From the NCBI GenBank assembly GCA_018812395.1, contig JAHJDS010000109.1, forward strand, positions 1-14,901: DNA of 14,901 nucleotides. Reading direction: 5' to 3'. A program made the position numbers and the translations under genes. This document shows, piece after piece, positions 1-7,598 of the stretch; the stretch's first letter is position 1, and every line of letters begins with the position of its first letter. Below the pieces are notes generated by a model, which made no database searches, had not been told where the DNA came from, and saw nothing but the letters and a program-made list of their open reading frames with translations. This DNA is from Pseudomonadota bacterium. Lineage in GTDB: Bacteria; Desulfobacterota; Desulfarculia; Desulfarculales; JAHJDS01.

Positions 1-1901
1 CGGCGGCCGTGTTGGCGGTGCAGGGGGCACGGCTCGACGGGTACCCCGGTGGCCGGGAAGAACTCGACTACCGCCTGGGGGCAGGACGGTCCGGCCAGCC
101 GGCCGGACAGGGGACAGACGTGGGCCTGGACCACCCCCGGCGGCGGCCGGAACGGCCCCGGCAGCCGGTCTTGGTGAAGCAGCTCCATCACGTCCCGCCA
201 CAAGGGCCCGGCGCCGGTGACGCCGCTGACCTTTTTCATGGGCTCGCCGCTGAAGTTGCCCACCCAGACGCCGACCGTGTACAGCCGCGAGAAGCCGACC
301 GTCCAGTTGTCCCGGAAACCCTTGGACGTGCCCGTCTTGGCCGCCGCCGGGAAATCCAGACACAGGATTCCCTCCCGGCCGAACGTCGGCGCCCGGGCGT
401 GGTCGTCGGACAAGACGTCGGACAGCCAAAAGGCGACAAAAGGACTGAACACCCGGAGGCGACCCTTGGTCCGGGCCGGTCCGGGGGTGAAGCGGAGGGG
501 CAGCGTCCGGCCGCCCCGGGCCAGGGCCAGGTAGGCCCGGGTCAGCTCGAGGAGGCTCACCTCGCCGCCGCCCAGGATCAGGCCGAGGCCGTAGTGGTCG
601 GGACTGCGCTTGAGGGAGGTGAAACCGAGGCGCCTGAGCCGGCCCAGCAGTTCGCCCACGCCCACGTCGTGGGCCAGGACCACGGCCGGGACGTTTAGCG
701 AGGAGGCCAGGGCCACCCGGAGGCGGACCGGTCCCCGGAAGAGTCGGTCGTAGTTGATCGGGATGTACGATCCCGAAGGCGTGGCGAACGACAGCGGCAG
801 GTCGGGCAGAATGGTGGCCGGGCTCATCCCCGCCTCGACCGCCAGCCCGTACAGAAACGGCTTGAGGGCCGAGCCCGGCTGCCGGAGGGCGACGACGCCG
901 TCCACCTCGCCGGCGTACCGGGCGTCGAAGAAGCCCCGCGACCCGACCCAGACCAGGACTTCACCGGTGGCGTTGTTGACCACCAGGACCGCGGCGTTGG
1001 TCACGCCCCGGGACCGGACCCGTTTCAAGTGCTTGCCGACGAGTTCGACCACCTGTTGCTGGAGGGTCAGATCCAGGCTGGTGCGAAGAGTGGTCCGGCC
1101 GGCGAACCGCCGCAGGACGTAACGCACGAAGTGCGGCGCCCGAAAGACGGCGCCCAGGGGCCGCAGCCGCACGGGCTCCATCAGCGCCCGCCGGAAGGCG
1201 GCCGGGGACAGATGGCCGGCCCGGGCCATGGCCCGAAGGATGCGGTTGCGCCGGAGCATAAGCCGCGTCGAGGAGCGGTAGGGATTGAACAGGGTCGGGG
1301 CCTTGGGAATGGCCATCAAAAGCGCCGCCTCGGCCGGAGTCACCCGGGAAGGCTTCTTGTCCAGGTACACCCGGCACCCGGCCTCGACCCCGTAGAGCTG
1401 ATTGCCCAGGGGGACCCGGTTGAGGTACTGTTCCAGGATGACGCGCTTGGGGTGATGGGCCTCGATCCGGAGGGCGATCAGGGCCTGGGTCAGCTTGGCC
1501 CACAATCCCCGTCGCCGCGGGCCGGAAACGAGCCGGGCCAACTGCTGGGTGATGGTCGAGCCGCCGGATTTGATGCGAAGGGAAATCAGGTTCAACGCCA
1601 CGGCCCGGACCACGGCCACCGGATCCACGCCGGGATGATAAAAGAACCGCCGGTCCTCCGCGGCCAGGGCGGCGTGAATCAGGTGGGGGGACATGGCCGC
1701 CAACGGCACCCACCGGCTTCGGCTTTGACTGGGGGACAGCAACTCCCGGAGCGGTCGGCCCTGGCGGTCGGTGACCATGATGGACGGCCTGAATCCGGCC
1801 GAGGGCGCCGTCAGGGGATCGGGCCGGACCACGGCCAGGAGCCACACCCCGGCCGTCACCAGCACCAGGCCGACCAGCGACCATTTTAGGCAGCGGACCA
1901 T
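1..1901 (-). CDS. pbpC: Penicillin-binding protein 1C (bifunctional transglycosylase/transpeptidase), 3' end cut by window
   Basis: Class A penicillin-binding protein that polymerises and crosslinks peptidoglycan at the outer face of the inner membrane. The frame is open from ATG 1901 to the left edge, giving 633 residues; PBP1C proteins are usually about 750-800, so the C-terminal end is missing. An N-terminal membrane anchor spans about residues 8-25. The glycosyltransferase domain shows EDRRFF (82-87, E82 catalytic) and GGSTITQQLAR (113-123). The transpeptidase domain shows the SALK motif (S344, K347), SLN (401-403) and KTGTS (522-526). Residues after about 590 begin the PBP1C-type C-terminal region with paired Cys. 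The only Shine-Dalgarno-like GGAG sits one base from the ATG, and an extended -10 places the transcript start on the ATG. The gene is separated from its right-hand neighbour by a terminator. Family assignment is secure; the 1C subtype is likely from the short inter-domain layout and C-terminus. Confidence 0.93.
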   Translation of the reverse strand, partial: MVRCLKWSLVGLVLVTAGVWLLAVVRPDPLTAPSAGFRPSIMVTDRQGRPLRELLSPSQSRSRWVPLAAMSPHLIHAALAAEDRRFFYHPGVDPVAVVRAVALNLISLRIKSGGSTITQQLARLVSGPRRRGLWAKLTQALIALRIEAHHPKRVILEQYLNRVPLGNQLYGVEAGCRVYLDKKPSRVTPAEAALLMAIPKAPTLFNPYRSSTRLMLRRNRILRAMARAGHLSPAAFRRALMEPVRLRPLGAVFRAPHFVRYVLRRFAGRTTLRTSLDLTLQQQVVELVGKHLKRVRSRGVTNAAVLVVNNATGEVLVWVGSRGFFDARYAGEVDGVVALRQPGSALKPFLYGLAVEAGMSPATILPDLPLSFATPSGSYIPINYDRLFRGPVRLRVALASSLNVPAVVLAHDVGVGELLGRLRRLGFTSLKRSPDHYGLGLILGGGEVSLLELTRAYLALARGGRTLPLRFTPGPARTKGRLRVFSPFVAFWLSDVLSDDHARAPTFGREGILCLDFPAAAKTGTSKGFRDNWTVGFSRLYTVGVWVGNFSGEPMKKVSGVTGAGPLWRDVMELLHQDRLPGPFRPPPGVVQAHVCPLSGRLAGPSCPQAVVEFFPATGVPVEPCPLHRQHGR

Positions 1902-1907
1902 GCTCCA

Positions 1908-1916
1908 ACTATAACA
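1908..1916 (-). promoter_or_regulatory. Extended -10 element for the PBP1C gene, possibly giving a leaderless mRNA
   Basis: On the minus strand TG-T-TATAGT (1916 to 1908) is an extended -10 element lying six bases before the ATG at 1901, so the predicted +1 falls on the A of the start codon. I see no convincing -35 hexamer. Sequence match only. Confidence 0.4.
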
Positions 1917-1968
1917 CAACCGAGGCGGCCGCCCGCCACCGGGCCGGGGCGACCCCCGGCCTCGGGCA

Positions 1969-1997
1969 ATAAAAAGGGCCTTCCCGCAGGAAGGCCC
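1969..1997 (-). terminator. Intrinsic terminator of the CBS-ACT gene
   Basis: Perfect 9-bp stem (1976-1984 with 1989-1997), loop CGCA, followed on the minus strand by TTTTTA. It lies just after the stop of the CBS-ACT gene and insulates the PBP1C gene. Confidence 0.85.
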
Positions 1998-2014
1998 GAA
2001 CAAAACACGAGAGG

Positions 2015-2692
2015 CTACTTGTGATCGATGTCGGTCAGGTCGTCCACGGCCGTATACAGGACGACGAAGTTCTGCTCCAATTCGTCGCGCAAGGCACCCA
2101 TCTTGTCGGGTTCCATGCTGGCGATCCGGATGTAGACCTTGCGGGAACCCTCCTCGACGTTATCGTAGGAGGTCAGGATGGACATCATTTTTGCGCCGTG
2201 CTTCCGGATGACGTCGGCGACGTCCTTGATCGAACCGGGGCGATCCTCGAGCATGAAGGCGAACTGGACGCCGCCGCGGTAAACGCCGGTGATGGAAATG
2301 AGGGCCCGGAAGATATCGCCCTGGGAGAGCATGCCCGCCAGGTGGACGTCCTCATCGACCACCGGCAGACCGGTGACCCGGTTCTCGAGCATGATGACCG
2401 CCGCCCGCTCGATGGTGTCGGTTTCCTTGATCGTCAAGACCCTCTTGGCCATGATGTCGTTGACTTTGAGTTCGGACAGGAGGTAGTACAGCTCGTGCAT
2501 GTCCAGGGTCGTCGCCTTCGAGGGGGAGGCCTCCTTGAGGTCCCGATCGGTCACCAGGCCGACCAGTTTGCCCTCGACCATGACGGGCATCCGCCGGATG
2601 TCGTTTTCCTTGAGGATTTGGGAGGCCTTCATCACCGACGTGTCGGGGTCCACGGTGATCAGATCGGTGGACATCCAGTCCTTGACCAGCAT
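2015..2692 (-). CDS. CBS-CBS-ACT domain protein (AcuB-like)
   Basis: A 225-residue cytosolic protein with two CBS domains (about 1-55 and 77-133) and a C-terminal ACT domain (about 141-215, starting around FAFMLEDRPGSI). CBS pairs usually bind adenine nucleotides and ACT domains bind amino acids or similar small ligands, so it is probably a ligand-sensing regulator. The same architecture is annotated as AcuB-like in many bacteria, but the true target is unknown. I chose ATG 2692 over an in-frame ATG at 2773 because AAGGAGG-type spacing is met only here (GGAGGT at 2699-2704, seven bases away), the protein then begins directly with the first CBS strand, and the likely promoter -10 (2759-2764) lies inside the longer version. 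The gene is monocistronic, with its own promoter and terminator. Confidence 0.9.
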   Translation of the reverse strand: MLVKDWMSTDLITVDPDTSVMKASQILKENDIRRMPVMVEGKLVGLVTDRDLKEASPSKATTLDMHELYYLLSELKVNDIMAKRVLTIKETDTIERAAVIMLENRVTGLPVVDEDVHLAGMLSQGDIFRALISITGVYRGGVQFAFMLEDRPGSIKDVADVIRKHGAKMMSILTSYDNVEEGSRKVYIRIASMEPDKMGALRDELEQNFVVLYTAVDDLTDIDHK

Positions 2693-2698
2693 GGGCTT

Positions 2699-2704
2699 AC
2701 CTCC
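2699..2704 (-). promoter_or_regulatory. Ribosome binding site that decides the CBS-ACT start
   Basis: GGAGGT on the minus strand, seven bases before ATG 2692. It argues against the upstream in-frame ATG. Confidence 0.8.
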
Positions 2705-2758
2705 ACTGGCGACATATTGTTGGGGACGGGACGACCCGGGCGGTCCGTCTCCCAAGAC

Positions 2759-2786
2759 AAAATAACGCGTCAACCCCTCTTGTCAA
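2759..2786 (-). promoter_or_regulatory. Sigma70-type promoter of the CBS-ACT gene
   Basis: On the minus strand a perfect TTGACA (2786-2781), a 16-bp spacer and TATTTT (2764-2759). Predicted start near 2752 gives a leader of about 60 bases. Confidence 0.6.
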
Positions 2787-2830
2787 GCTATTTTGGGCGA
2801 CTTGCCCGGGTCGAGGCTTAGGGTTGGGCC

Positions 2831-2898
2831 GGGTGTTGAAAAACACCCTGCCAGAGCGGTACATGGACGTACCGTTTTTTCAACAACCTGCTAGGATG
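2831..2898. repeat. Palindromic repeat element just upstream of the helicase gene
   Basis: Two hairpins sit side by side: GGGTGTT-GAAA-AACACCC (2831-2848, perfect 7-bp stem) and CGGTAC-ATGGAC-GTACCG (2857-2874) followed by six T. A longer inverted repeat links TGTTGAAAAAC (2834-2844) to GTTTTTTCAACA (2874-2885) with one extra base. The element ends in CTGCTAG five bases before the helicase start. Its nested symmetry is typical of short mobile palindromic repeats. The second hairpin plus T-run could also act as a plus-strand terminator or attenuator ahead of the helicase gene. Confidence 0.6.
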
Positions 2899-2903
2899 AG
2901 GGC

Positions 2904-4814
2904 GTGAAGCGCATTTTCGGACCAGAAGGCCTGCTGGCCCGGGTCTTGCCCGGCTACGAGCACCGGACCGGACAGCAGGCCATGGCCGACGCCGTCCTGG
3001 CGACCCTGGAGATGGGCGGGGTGCTCGTCGTCGAGGCCGGGACGGGCATCGGCAAAACCCTGGCCTATCTCGTGCCGCTATTGTCGGCCGGGGTCAAGGG
3101 CCTGGTGTCCACCGGCACGAAAAACCTTCAGGAACAGATCATCCGTCGCGACCTGCCCCTGCTCAGCCGGCTGGCCGGCCAGGACCTGCGCCTGGTCCTG
3201 ATGAAGGGGCGGCGCAACTACCTCTGCCGGCGTCGCTTCAAGCGCTGGCGAACCCAACCGACCTTTCGCCAACTCGACGAAGCCAAGGTTTTCGACGAGC
3301 TGCTGGGCTGGGCCGGGCGGACAAAGACCGGCGACCTGGCCGAGTTCGAGGCCGTGCCCGAGACGGCCCAGGTGTGGAACGACCTGACGGTCGGCTCCGA
3401 GTCATGCCTGGGAAGCAAGTGCCCCGACTTCGAGGACTGTTTCGTCCTAAAAATCAGGCGGGCGGCGGCCGGGGCGGACGTGGTGGTGGTCAATCACCAT
3501 CTCCTGTTCGCCGACCTGGCCGTCAGGCAGGCCGGATTCGGCGAGGTCTTGCCCCGGGCCGGGGCGGTCATCCTGGACGAGGCCCACCTGGTGGCCCAGA
3601 CGGCGGTCCGGTTTTTCGGCGTAAACCTGACGGGGAGGATGATCGAGGATTTTTCCCGCGATCTGACCCGTGATTTGGCCGGGGCCAAGAGGTCGGTCCG
3701 CCGGATCATCCCCGAGCTGGGGCGTCTCGAACAGTCGGCCCAGGCCTGGCTGGGACCGCTCCTGGCCATCGAGGGCAGCCGCAGTCTGTCGGCCGAGCTG
3801 AAGGATAAAAAATTCCTGGAACGGGCGGCCCGGGTGGCCGATCTGTTGACCGTGGTCAGCGGCCGGATCAAGGACGTGGGCGAAGCCGAGGTGGAGACGG
3901 ACAACCTGGTCCGCCGGGCCACGGACCTGGCCGACGTGGTCCGGCGGGTGGTGGACGACGGGGCCGACGACCTGGTCCGGTGGGTCGAGGTCAAGGGCCG
4001 CCACGTGACGCTGCACGCCTCGCCGGTGGACGTGGGCGAGTATTTGGCCGAGGCCCTGTACGCCAATGTCCGCAGCGTGGTCTTCACCTCGGCCACGCTG
4101 TCCGTGGCCGGCCGCCTGGACTACGCCCAGGCCGATCTGGGGCTTACGGGGGCCGCCGACGGGCTGATCGTGCCCTCGCCCTTCGACTATCAGCGCCAGA
4201 CGCTCCTCTATGTCCCGTCCGACCTGCCGTTGCCGGGCGCCGAGACCTTCATTGACGCCGCCGCGGACCGCCTCATGGAACTGCTGACGGCCACTCGGGG
4301 CCGGGCCTTCGTGTTGTGCACCAGCTTCCGGAACATGAACGCCTTCCACCAGAAACTGGAGGGCCGACTCGAGTATCCCTGTCTGGTCCAGGGCCAGGCG
4401 CCGCGGACGGTCCTGCTGGACCGGTTCCGACAGACACCCGGGGCAATCCTGTTCGCCACGATGAGCTTCTGGCAGGGGGTGGACGTGCCGGGGCCGGCCC
4501 TGAGCGCGGTCATCGTCGACCGGCTGCCCTTCGACCCGCCCGACGAACCCCTGGTGGCGGCCAAGATCGCCCGGCTTCGAGGTAACGGCGGCGATCCGTT
4601 CTTCGAATTTCAGGTGCCGACCGCGGTGCTACAGCTCAAGCAGGGCCTGGGCCGCCTGATACGCTCGCGGAGCGATCGGGGGCTGCTGGCCGTGCTGGAC
4701 GTGAGACTGATCAAGAAGGGCTACGGCCGTTTGTTCATCAAGAGTCTGCCGGACAGTCCGTTGACCCATGACCTGGGCGCGGTCCGGGAATTCTTTAGCC
4801 CGGATTATTCATGA
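2904..4814 (+). CDS. dinG: DinG/XPD-family iron-sulfur DNA helicase
   Basis: A 636-residue superfamily 2 ATP-dependent 5'-3' DNA helicase of the XPD/DinG type, acting in DNA repair or in removal of R-loops and structured DNA. Visible motifs in order: Q-like region RTGQQ (21-25), Walker A EAGTGIGKT (44-52), four cysteines suited to a 4Fe-4S cluster (C108, C168, C173, C179), DEAH (225-228), SATL (396-399), FWQGVDVPG (522-530) and the arginine-finger motif QGLGRLIR (580-587). Length fits the family; there is no extra N-terminal exonuclease domain. The start is GTG 2904, preceded by a GATGAGGG ribosome site; the ATG at 2896 is followed at once by a stop in its frame. The last residues and the TGA are encoded by the left terminal repeat of a palindromic element, so the C-terminus may be slightly altered from the ancestral one. 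Assignment to DinG rather than another YoaA-like branch is probable. Confidence 0.93.
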   Translation: MKRIFGPEGLLARVLPGYEHRTGQQAMADAVLATLEMGGVLVVEAGTGIGKTLAYLVPLLSAGVKGLVSTGTKNLQEQIIRRDLPLLSRLAGQDLRLVLMKGRRNYLCRRRFKRWRTQPTFRQLDEAKVFDELLGWAGRTKTGDLAEFEAVPETAQVWNDLTVGSESCLGSKCPDFEDCFVLKIRRAAAGADVVVVNHHLLFADLAVRQAGFGEVLPRAGAVILDEAHLVAQTAVRFFGVNLTGRMIEDFSRDLTRDLAGAKRSVRRIIPELGRLEQSAQAWLGPLLAIEGSRSLSAELKDKKFLERAARVADLLTVVSGRIKDVGEAEVETDNLVRRATDLADVVRRVVDDGADDLVRWVEVKGRHVTLHASPVDVGEYLAEALYANVRSVVFTSATLSVAGRLDYAQADLGLTGAADGLIVPSPFDYQRQTLLYVPSDLPLPGAETFIDAAADRLMELLTATRGRAFVLCTSFRNMNAFHQKLEGRLEYPCLVQGQAPRTVLLDRFRQTPGAILFATMSFWQGVDVPGPALSAVIVDRLPFDPPDEPLVAAKIARLRGNGGDPFFEFQVPTAVLQLKQGLGRLIRSRSDRGLLAVLDVRLIKKGYGRLFIKSLPDSPLTHDLGAVREFFSPDYS

Positions 4815-4970
4815 GGGTTCGTCGCGAGGCGTTGATATCCCGAGCGAGAGGCGAAGTTGGAGACATTGTGGCGCGGAGGCATACTGGTGTATGCTGAGCA
4901 CCAAAATGGTGAAACGAGCCTCGCAGCCGGGATAGCGACGCCGTAGTAGAAGTCTCATGAATAATCCGGG
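4799..4970. mobile_element. MITE-like palindromic element with perfect 17-bp terminal inverted repeats
   Basis: The ends 4799-4815 (CCCGGATTATTCATGAG) and 4954-4970 are exact reverse complements. The interior is also an imperfect palindrome: GGCGTTGATATCCCG (4829-4843 region) pairs with CGGGATAGCGACGCC, and CACCA-AAA-TGGTG and GCATAC-TGGT-GTATGC (4879-4894) lie at or near the exact centre. The 172-bp element encodes no protein. Flanks are TTAG on the left and TTAA on the right, both fitting a YTAR-type target, but no exact target duplication is clear. The left end holds the helicase stop codon; the right end stops two bases before the AAGGAGGA of the next gene. It is non-autonomous, since no transposase lies in the window. 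Confidence 0.8.
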
Positions 4971-4972
4971 TT

Positions 4973-4980
4973 AAGGAGGA
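4973..4980 (+). promoter_or_regulatory. Ribosome binding site of the small zinc-ribbon gene
   Basis: AAGGAGGA five bases before ATG 4986, starting two bases after the right end of the palindromic element. Confidence 0.85.
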
Positions 4981-4985
4981 ACCAG

Positions 4986-5369
4986 ATGAAGTGTGAGAGC
5001 TGCCAGGCGGAAATCGAGGCCGGTGACGAGCGGGAGCACGCCGGTCGGACCCTATGCGAGGACTGCTACATGGACGCCCTGAGCCCGGCCCGGAGTTGCG
5101 ATCCCTGGGCCGTGTTCAGCGCCAAGAGCGCCGCCGAACTCGAGGGCGGCGCCGAGTTGACCGAGGTGCATCAAAAGATGCTCCATAAACTCCAGCAGGA
5201 CAAGTACGTGCTGCCCCCGGACCTGGCGGCCCACGTCGGCCTCAGTCTGGAACAACTCCAGAAGGAACTGGCCGCCTTGCGGCATCTGGAGCTGATCCGG
5301 GGGGCCAGGAAGGGCGGTCAGGTCTACGTCACCCGGTTCGACACGCCCCACGACGGCGAGGACAACTGA
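4986..5369 (+). CDS. Small conserved protein: N-terminal Cys-pair zinc ribbon, C-terminal winged-helix-like region
   Basis: A 127-residue soluble protein. Two CxxC knuckles (C3, C6 and C24, C27) could bind one zinc ion; H18 and C38 are further possible ligands. Residues 57-120 are rich in Leu/Glu and end in a beta-hairpin-like stretch (RGARKGGQVYVTRF), which looks like a small winged helix. I know similar short proteins, with a conserved DPWAV segment after the second Cys pair, mainly from Desulfobacterota, but no function is established. It may bind DNA or RNA or be a structural zinc protein. It follows the helicase gene in the same direction and may once have shared its transcript; the two are now separated by the palindromic element. 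I see no clear promoter of its own. Confidence 0.75.
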   Translation: MKCESCQAEIEAGDEREHAGRTLCEDCYMDALSPARSCDPWAVFSAKSAAELEGGAELTEVHQKMLHKLQQDKYVLPPDLAAHVGLSLEQLQKELAALRHLELIRGARKGGQVYVTRFDTPHDGEDN

Positions 5370-5450
5370 ACGGCGCTTGAAAGTCACAAGACGGGTGCGC
5401 CGGCGAGACCGCCTCACATCTAAAAAGGAAGGCGATCCTTGGAGGCTGGG

Positions 5451-5485
5451 AAAAAAGGCCCGCCCCGAAAAAGAAGGGGCGGGCC
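5451..5485 (-). terminator. Intrinsic terminator of the thiolase gene
   Basis: Perfect 10-bp GC stem (5457-5466 with 5476-5485), loop of nine bases, followed on the minus strand by six T. It may also stop the convergent plus-strand transcript, but no T-run is present on that side. Confidence 0.85.
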
Positions 5486-5538
5486 TGCGCCAGAGGGGTT
5501 GGCATCCTAAATCATCCGATCAAACGTCCCCCCCCCTC

Positions 5539-5554
5539 TAATAATCCGGGCTAG
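5539..5554. repeat. Solo end of the MITE-like repeat at the thiolase stop codon
   Basis: On the minus strand TAGCCCGGATTATT repeats 14 bases of the element end seen at 4797-4810. Here the TAG is the stop codon of the thiolase gene. A run of nine C (5528-5536) follows. No second terminal repeat is visible, so it is a remnant or a minimal copy. Confidence 0.55.
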
Positions 5555-6744
5555 TTGACCTTGACCACCAGAGCCGCGGCGGTGTCGCCGGCGGCGCACC
5601 CGGCGAATAACCCGTATCCGCCGCCCTTGAGGACCAATTCCTCGATCAGCTCGACCGTACAGCGCATCCCGGTCGGCCCCTGGGGATGGCCGAAGATGAG
5701 CGAGCTGCCGTAGTTGTTGAAGATTTCGGGCGGGATGTTCATCACCCGGCCCATGACCACGTCGTTGGCCGTGAACGGGTTGTGGGTCTTGACCGCGGCC
5801 AGGTCCTTGACCTCGATCCCGGCTTTCTCGAGGGCCATGAAGGCCGCCGGGCTGACCGCCGCGGCCATGCGGGCCTTGGCCGCCCGGGCGTAGCCGTAGG
5901 ACAGCAGCTGGATCTTGACCTCGGGGTCGGCCGAGAGGTCGGCCGCCTTGGCCTCGGTGCAGACGATGAGGCCGGCGTTGCCGTCGGCCGGGTGGGTCTG
6001 GGCGCCGAAGCTCAGACACCCGCCGGGGATGACCGGTTTCAGCCTGGCCAGGCCCTCGGCCGTGGTCTCCATGATGCCCTCGTCCTCCTCGACCAGCTTG
6101 GTCTTCTTCTTGCCCATCGGGACCTCGACGCCGACCAGGTAACGCTTCTGGAAGGCCCGATCGTCGGCCAGGGCGTCCAGGTACTGCTGGTAGCGCCGCA
6201 GGGCCATCTCGTCGGACTCCTCCTTGCTGACGCCCCCGGCGTCCGTGGCCACGTTTTCGGCGGTCTGGATCATGGCCTCGCCGGCGTAGGGGTCGCGGTT
6301 GAAGTTGTCCATCATCCAGTTCTCGCTCAACACCTCGCCGCCGGGTCCCACGGGGTTGGGCCAGACGGTGTGGGGACCGTTCGAGCAGCGGTCCGTGGTC
6401 GCGGCCAGGATGCACTGGTACAGGCCGCTGTCCACGGCCGCCCCGGCGTAACCGGTGGTCGTGGCCGAGGTGGCGCAGGCCTGGGAGAAGACCGGCCCCG
6501 AGATACGATCGTTGCCGATCAGGGCGCTGTACCAGGGGCAGCCGTAGAACCACGACGGCTGGCCGACGGTCATGCCCAGGTAGCAGCCGTCAAAGTTTTT
6601 CGGGTCGATGTTTCGTTCGGCCAAGGCCTTGCGGGTGGTGGCCGCGCCCAGTTCGATGGCGTTGGCGTTTTGGAAGCTCATCTGCCAGCGGCTGAAGGGG
6701 GAACTCCAATAGCCGCGATACGGGATGAAAACCTTGGTAAACAT
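5551..6744 (-). CDS. Thiolase-family acyl-CoA acyltransferase, divergent type
   Basis: A 397-residue cytosolic thiolase that would join or cleave acyl-CoA and acetyl-CoA units. The nucleophilic cysteine is C90 in SQACATSA; H353 in GHPQGPTG and C383 in AGCAAGDTAA are the expected catalytic His and the second, acid/base Cys. HNPF at 321-324 takes the place of the classical NEAFA motif, as in SCP2-like and other divergent thiolases. The N-terminus (PYRGYWSSPFSRW) and the long insertion around 140-230 depart from biosynthetic acetoacetyl-CoA thiolases, so the substrate may be longer or branched. Start ATG 6744 has GGGAGGA seven bases upstream (6751-6757). It has its own promoter and terminator and is not in an operon. 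The acyl-CoA ligase gene 1.2 kb away could act in the same degradation pathway, but the two are transcribed separately. Confidence 0.88.
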   Translation of the reverse strand: MFTKVFIPYRGYWSSPFSRWQMSFQNANAIELGAATTRKALAERNIDPKNFDGCYLGMTVGQPSWFYGCPWYSALIGNDRISGPVFSQACATSATTTGYAGAAVDSGLYQCILAATTDRCSNGPHTVWPNPVGPGGEVLSENWMMDNFNRDPYAGEAMIQTAENVATDAGGVSKEESDEMALRRYQQYLDALADDRAFQKRYLVGVEVPMGKKKTKLVEEDEGIMETTAEGLARLKPVIPGGCLSFGAQTHPADGNAGLIVCTEAKAADLSADPEVKIQLLSYGYARAAKARMAAAVSPAAFMALEKAGIEVKDLAAVKTHNPFTANDVVMGRVMNIPPEIFNNYGSSLIFGHPQGPTGMRCTVELIEELVLKGGGYGLFAGCAAGDTAAALVVKVN

Positions 6745-6786
6745 GGCCTATCCTCCCAGGGGTCAACTGATGGTCCGAGATTGTCC

Positions 6787-6815
6787 TTTTTATCACGAAC
6801 GCCGGCCCCGGTCAA
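6787..6815 (-). promoter_or_regulatory. Promoter of the thiolase gene
   Basis: On the minus strand TTGACC (6815-6810), a 17-bp spacer and TAAAAA (6792-6787), with TGA directly before the -10 as an extended element. Predicted start near 6779. Confidence 0.6.
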
Positions 6816-6920
6816 GCCGCCCGTAAAACAACTCCCCGGCCTTGAGGCCCCAGCCCCTTTCGGGGTATCGTGGTCTCGAGGCGGCTTCTGTTTAAGGAAT
6901 CACCATGAAGGGGGGACGTT

Positions 6921-7598
6921 ATGTTCAACCCGAGCGAATCATGGGCCCGGGCCTTTCCCGGCGCGGCGGTGGGCGTCCTGGCCCTGGAAGGCGTGGCCAA
7001 TCCAGAGTCCAGCCCGGCCCTGGATGAGGTCAAGGCCGGGGTCGAGGCCGAACTCCGGGCCCGGTGGCCCGACCGGGCAACGATCAAGGCCGACCCGGTG
7101 GTGGCCGCTTTCCAGGCCTATTACAAGAAATTCAAGAAGACCTATCACGTCATGAGCCAGGTGGAATCAATCGCCCTCAAGGGGCGCTCGATCCCCAAGG
7201 TGGCGGCCCTGGTCGAGGCCATGTTCGCCGCTGAACTCAAGAACCGGCTGCTGACCGCCGGACACGATTTAAGCCTGGTCCAGTTGCCGTTGAGCGTCAA
7301 GGTGGCCATTGGCGACGAGACCTACGTCAAGCTAAATGGCCAGGACCAGATCCTGAAGGCCGGCGACATGTACATCGCCGACCAGGCGGGCGTCACCTCG
7401 TCGATCATCTACGGCCCCGACAAACGGACGGCCATCGGCCCCTTGACGACCCGGGCGGTGTTCACGGTCTACGCCCCGGCCGGGATCGAGCCGGCCACTG
7501 TCGAGGCGCACCTCAGCGACATCGAGGCCTACGCCCGGCTGATCAGCCCCGGCGTGACCACGGATCTCAAACAGGTCTTTGTGGCCGCGCGACCGTAA
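6921..7598 (+). CDS. B3/B4 tRNA-binding domain protein (PheRS beta-related editing domain, stand-alone)
   Basis: A 225-residue soluble protein matching the B3/B4 domain of phenylalanyl-tRNA synthetase beta subunits, which hydrolyses mischarged Tyr-tRNA(Phe). The pattern of the family is visible from YYKKFKKTYHVMSQVES (67-83) through the KGRSIPKVAALVEAMFAAEL helix (87-106) to the GHDL segment (114-117), then a beta-rich second half with GDETY (131-135), AGDMYIAD (147-154) and TTRAVFTVY (176-184). Stand-alone forms are common in bacteria and are thought to edit or bind aminoacyl-tRNA or related aminoacyl compounds, but specificity is unproved. Start ATG 6921 follows a G-rich ribosome site (6907-6915 area). 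It is divergent from the thiolase gene; a weak TTGAGG-18-TATCGT match (about 6842-6871) may be its promoter. No clear terminator follows. Confidence 0.8.
   Translation: MFNPSESWARAFPGAAVGVLALEGVANPESSPALDEVKAGVEAELRARWPDRATIKADPVVAAFQAYYKKFKKTYHVMSQVESIALKGRSIPKVAALVEAMFAAELKNRLLTAGHDLSLVQLPLSVKVAIGDETYVKLNGQDQILKAGDMYIADQAGVTSSIIYGPDKRTAIGPLTTRAVFTVYAPAGIEPATVEAHLSDIEAYARLISPGVTTDLKQVFVAARP

Noticed and set aside
2693..2773. N-terminal extension of the CBS-ACT protein to ATG 2773
   Set aside because: The extension contains the probable -10 and lacks a ribosome site; the protein starts naturally at ATG 2692.
5686..7155. Long plus-strand frame across the thiolase gene
   Set aside because: It is an artefact of high GC in the third codon position opposite a clear thiolase; its translation has no known pattern.
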